DNA of 14,944 nucleotides from positions 1 to 14,944 of the forward strand of contig JBGAWJ010000025.1 of assembly GCA_044227605.1 (NCBI GenBank), given 5' to 3'. Below, one piece after another: positions 13,744 through 14,944 of the stretch. Under the pieces are notes generated by a model that was not told where the DNA came from, made no database searches, and saw nothing but the letters and a program-made list of their open reading frames with translations. The DNA comes from JAEUKQ01 sp044227605. Lineage in GTDB: Bacteria > Pseudomonadota > Alphaproteobacteria > JAEUKQ01. The position numbers and the translations under genes were made by a program. How positions within the stretch are numbered: position 1 is the stretch's first letter; the number at the start of each line of letters is the position of its first letter.

Positions 13744-14944
13744 TTAACGGCAGACTGCTACCATACCGCTATTGGTGACGGTTACGTTAACTTGACCACC
13801 TACGTCATTGGTGCCATCGCAAGCCGATTGTATACCAACGGCAGTGAAGCTGTTGCCTCCTAAATCAACAATACTGGTAGCGGCACCGGTTAACCCAAAT
13901 CCGATTTCCCAGTTTTCGGCATGGAAGTTACCGATGCGGATGTTAGTCGAATTATTGTTAACTTGCAGGGCACGGAACGTAGTCACCCCACTGCCGGTAA
14001 CGCTGATATTGGTCAGGGTAACGGCATCTGCACCATTACTAATAAAGATACCGTGACCATTAGTGCTAGGAGATGTTTGGATGGTCAGATTCCGCAATTC
14101 GTTATCGTCACTGCTCTCACCATCAATCACAATGCCGTTGGCAGCAAAGTTACGGATCGATCCATAGGAAATCTCCACGTCATCGACATTATTATCCATT
14201 CTGATACCAGATTGATAATTATTATCGTCATCATTAATGTCAAAACCGCGCACGATGGTATGATCCGCATTGTTTGTCAACCATATGCCAATACTACCCG
14301 TACGTAATTTATCTAGGGTTATATTGGTTATAATAGCACTCTGACTGTCATTGACCTCGATGACACCGCGGTTGAGTTCCCCAACATTACTGACCCGCAG
14401 ATTATTAATGCTATTATTGTCTGACTTATTTTCAATTTGGACAGCATGCCTGGTTACATTTGCGACCGATACATCATCGATCTTGATATAGTTAGAATTA
14501 TTGATGATATGGAAAGCACGTGTGGTATTCACACCGTTGCCGTTGATATCGAACCCTTTAAAAAGCACATTGTTGCGGTTGTTATCCGTTTTAAAAACAG
14601 TAGTGACATTGCCAGCGGTAATATTGGGGCGTATGCCTGGGGCAGTAAAGGTACCGGTATGCCCATTTAAAGTAACCAGTTCCAACGTTGATCCGCCACC
14701 CACCACAAAAACATTGTCATTACTCATAGTGCTTGTGTTATTACCGAAAGCGATATCGGTGCCACCTTGGACAATAATCATCCGGTTTGTCCCCAAACTG
14801 CCAATTTTATTGTGGGGGTTCATAACGCTGCTATCCACAAACTCAACTGCATCAAGGGGGGCATCGGTATTGCTAGCTTTCAAGCCAGCACGTTCGGCAA
14901 AAGAATTGCCAAGTTTTTCTTGGGTGCGGAGACCGCGATCAAAT
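13744..14944 (-). CDS. Beta-helix surface protein, copy 2 (5' part beyond the window)
   Basis: An open frame reaches the right edge. The visible 399 residues begin FDRGLRTQEKLGNSFAERA, which matches the linker after the barrel in copy 1 (FDRGVRT), so the missing 5' part very likely encodes a signal peptide and barrel. From VEFVDSSVMNP on it aligns with the passenger of copy 1 over the whole length. The same beta-helix rungs are present, but this copy is much richer in Asn and Asp (for example DINDDDNNYQSG). The C-terminal cap LGGNSFTAVGIQSACDG, NDVGG and the final AVCR are nearly identical to copy 1, again with two cysteines. The apparent TTG start at 14883 lies inside the domain and is not the real start. 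Confidence 0.75.
   Translation of the reverse strand, partial: FDRGLRTQEKLGNSFAERAGLKASNTDAPLDAVEFVDSSVMNPHNKIGSLGTNRMIIVQGGTDIAFGNNTSTMSNDNVFVVGGGSTLELVTLNGHTGTFTAPGIRPNITAGNVTTVFKTDNNRNNVLFKGFDINGNGVNTTRAFHIINNSNYIKIDDVSVANVTRHAVQIENKSDNNSINNLRVSNVGELNRGVIEVNDSQSAIITNITLDKLRTGSIGIWLTNNADHTIVRGFDINDDDNNYQSGIRMDNNVDDVEISYGSIRNFAANGIVIDGESSDDNELRNLTIQTSPSTNGHGIFISNGADAVTLTNISVTGSGVTTFRALQVNNNSTNIRIGNFHAENWEIGFGLTGAATSIVDLGGNSFTAVGIQSACDGTNDVGGQVNVTVTNSGMVAVCR

Overview
The window looks like ordinary chromosome from an alphaproteobacterium of moderate GC content. The evidence is gene content and order. A minus-strand block runs rpmH-rnpA-yidD-yidC-engB(yihA)-argB. rsmE and the alphaproteobacterial type of gshA sit divergently from ubiA. 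DUF4170, DUF1289 and DUF1287 proteins of the kind common in alphaproteobacteria are also present. Acetylglutamate kinase indicates arginine synthesis, so this is not an extremely reduced genome. I cannot name the genus from sequence alone.

Layout: (1) 1-939, minus strand: the start of gshA (cut by the window edge) preceded by rsmE. (2) 1087-1977, plus strand: ubiA for ubiquinone synthesis. (3) 1991-7416, minus strand: a long, tightly packed gene run read from right to left. A sigma70-like promoter at 7481-7509 precedes rpmH (GTG start, too short to be noticed easily), followed by rnpA, yidD, yidC, engB, argB, a 2-oxoglutarate/Fe(II) oxygenase-like gene and a protein made of two DUF4170 domains. 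The first part couples ribosome and RNase P production with membrane protein insertion. (4) 7584-10483, minus strand: a likely salvage operon read as a 53-residue DUF1289 protein, a trimeric-type purine nucleoside phosphorylase, an MFS transporter and uracil phosphoribosyltransferase, with a good promoter at 10531-10559. (5) 10675-11259, plus strand: an exported DUF1287 protein.

(6) 11320-14944, minus strand, is the accessory part and the most interesting one. It holds two tandem paralogous surface proteins. The complete one has a signal peptide, an N-terminal outer-membrane beta-barrel ending in a beta-signal-like strand, a short linker, and then a long right-handed beta-helix passenger ending in a conserved cap with two cysteines. 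Barrel first and passenger last is the order of inverse (type Ve) autotransporters, but those normally carry Ig-like passengers. The second copy enters the window at exactly the barrel-passenger linker. Both copies end in the same strong GGGGGGAAG hairpin. A 10-N assembly gap lies at the barrel-passenger junction of the first copy and breaks the reading frame artificially. The window ends at the same homologous point in the second copy, which suggests that further copies of this family confused the assembly.

No rRNA, tRNA, CRISPR array, insertion sequence or replication origin was seen.
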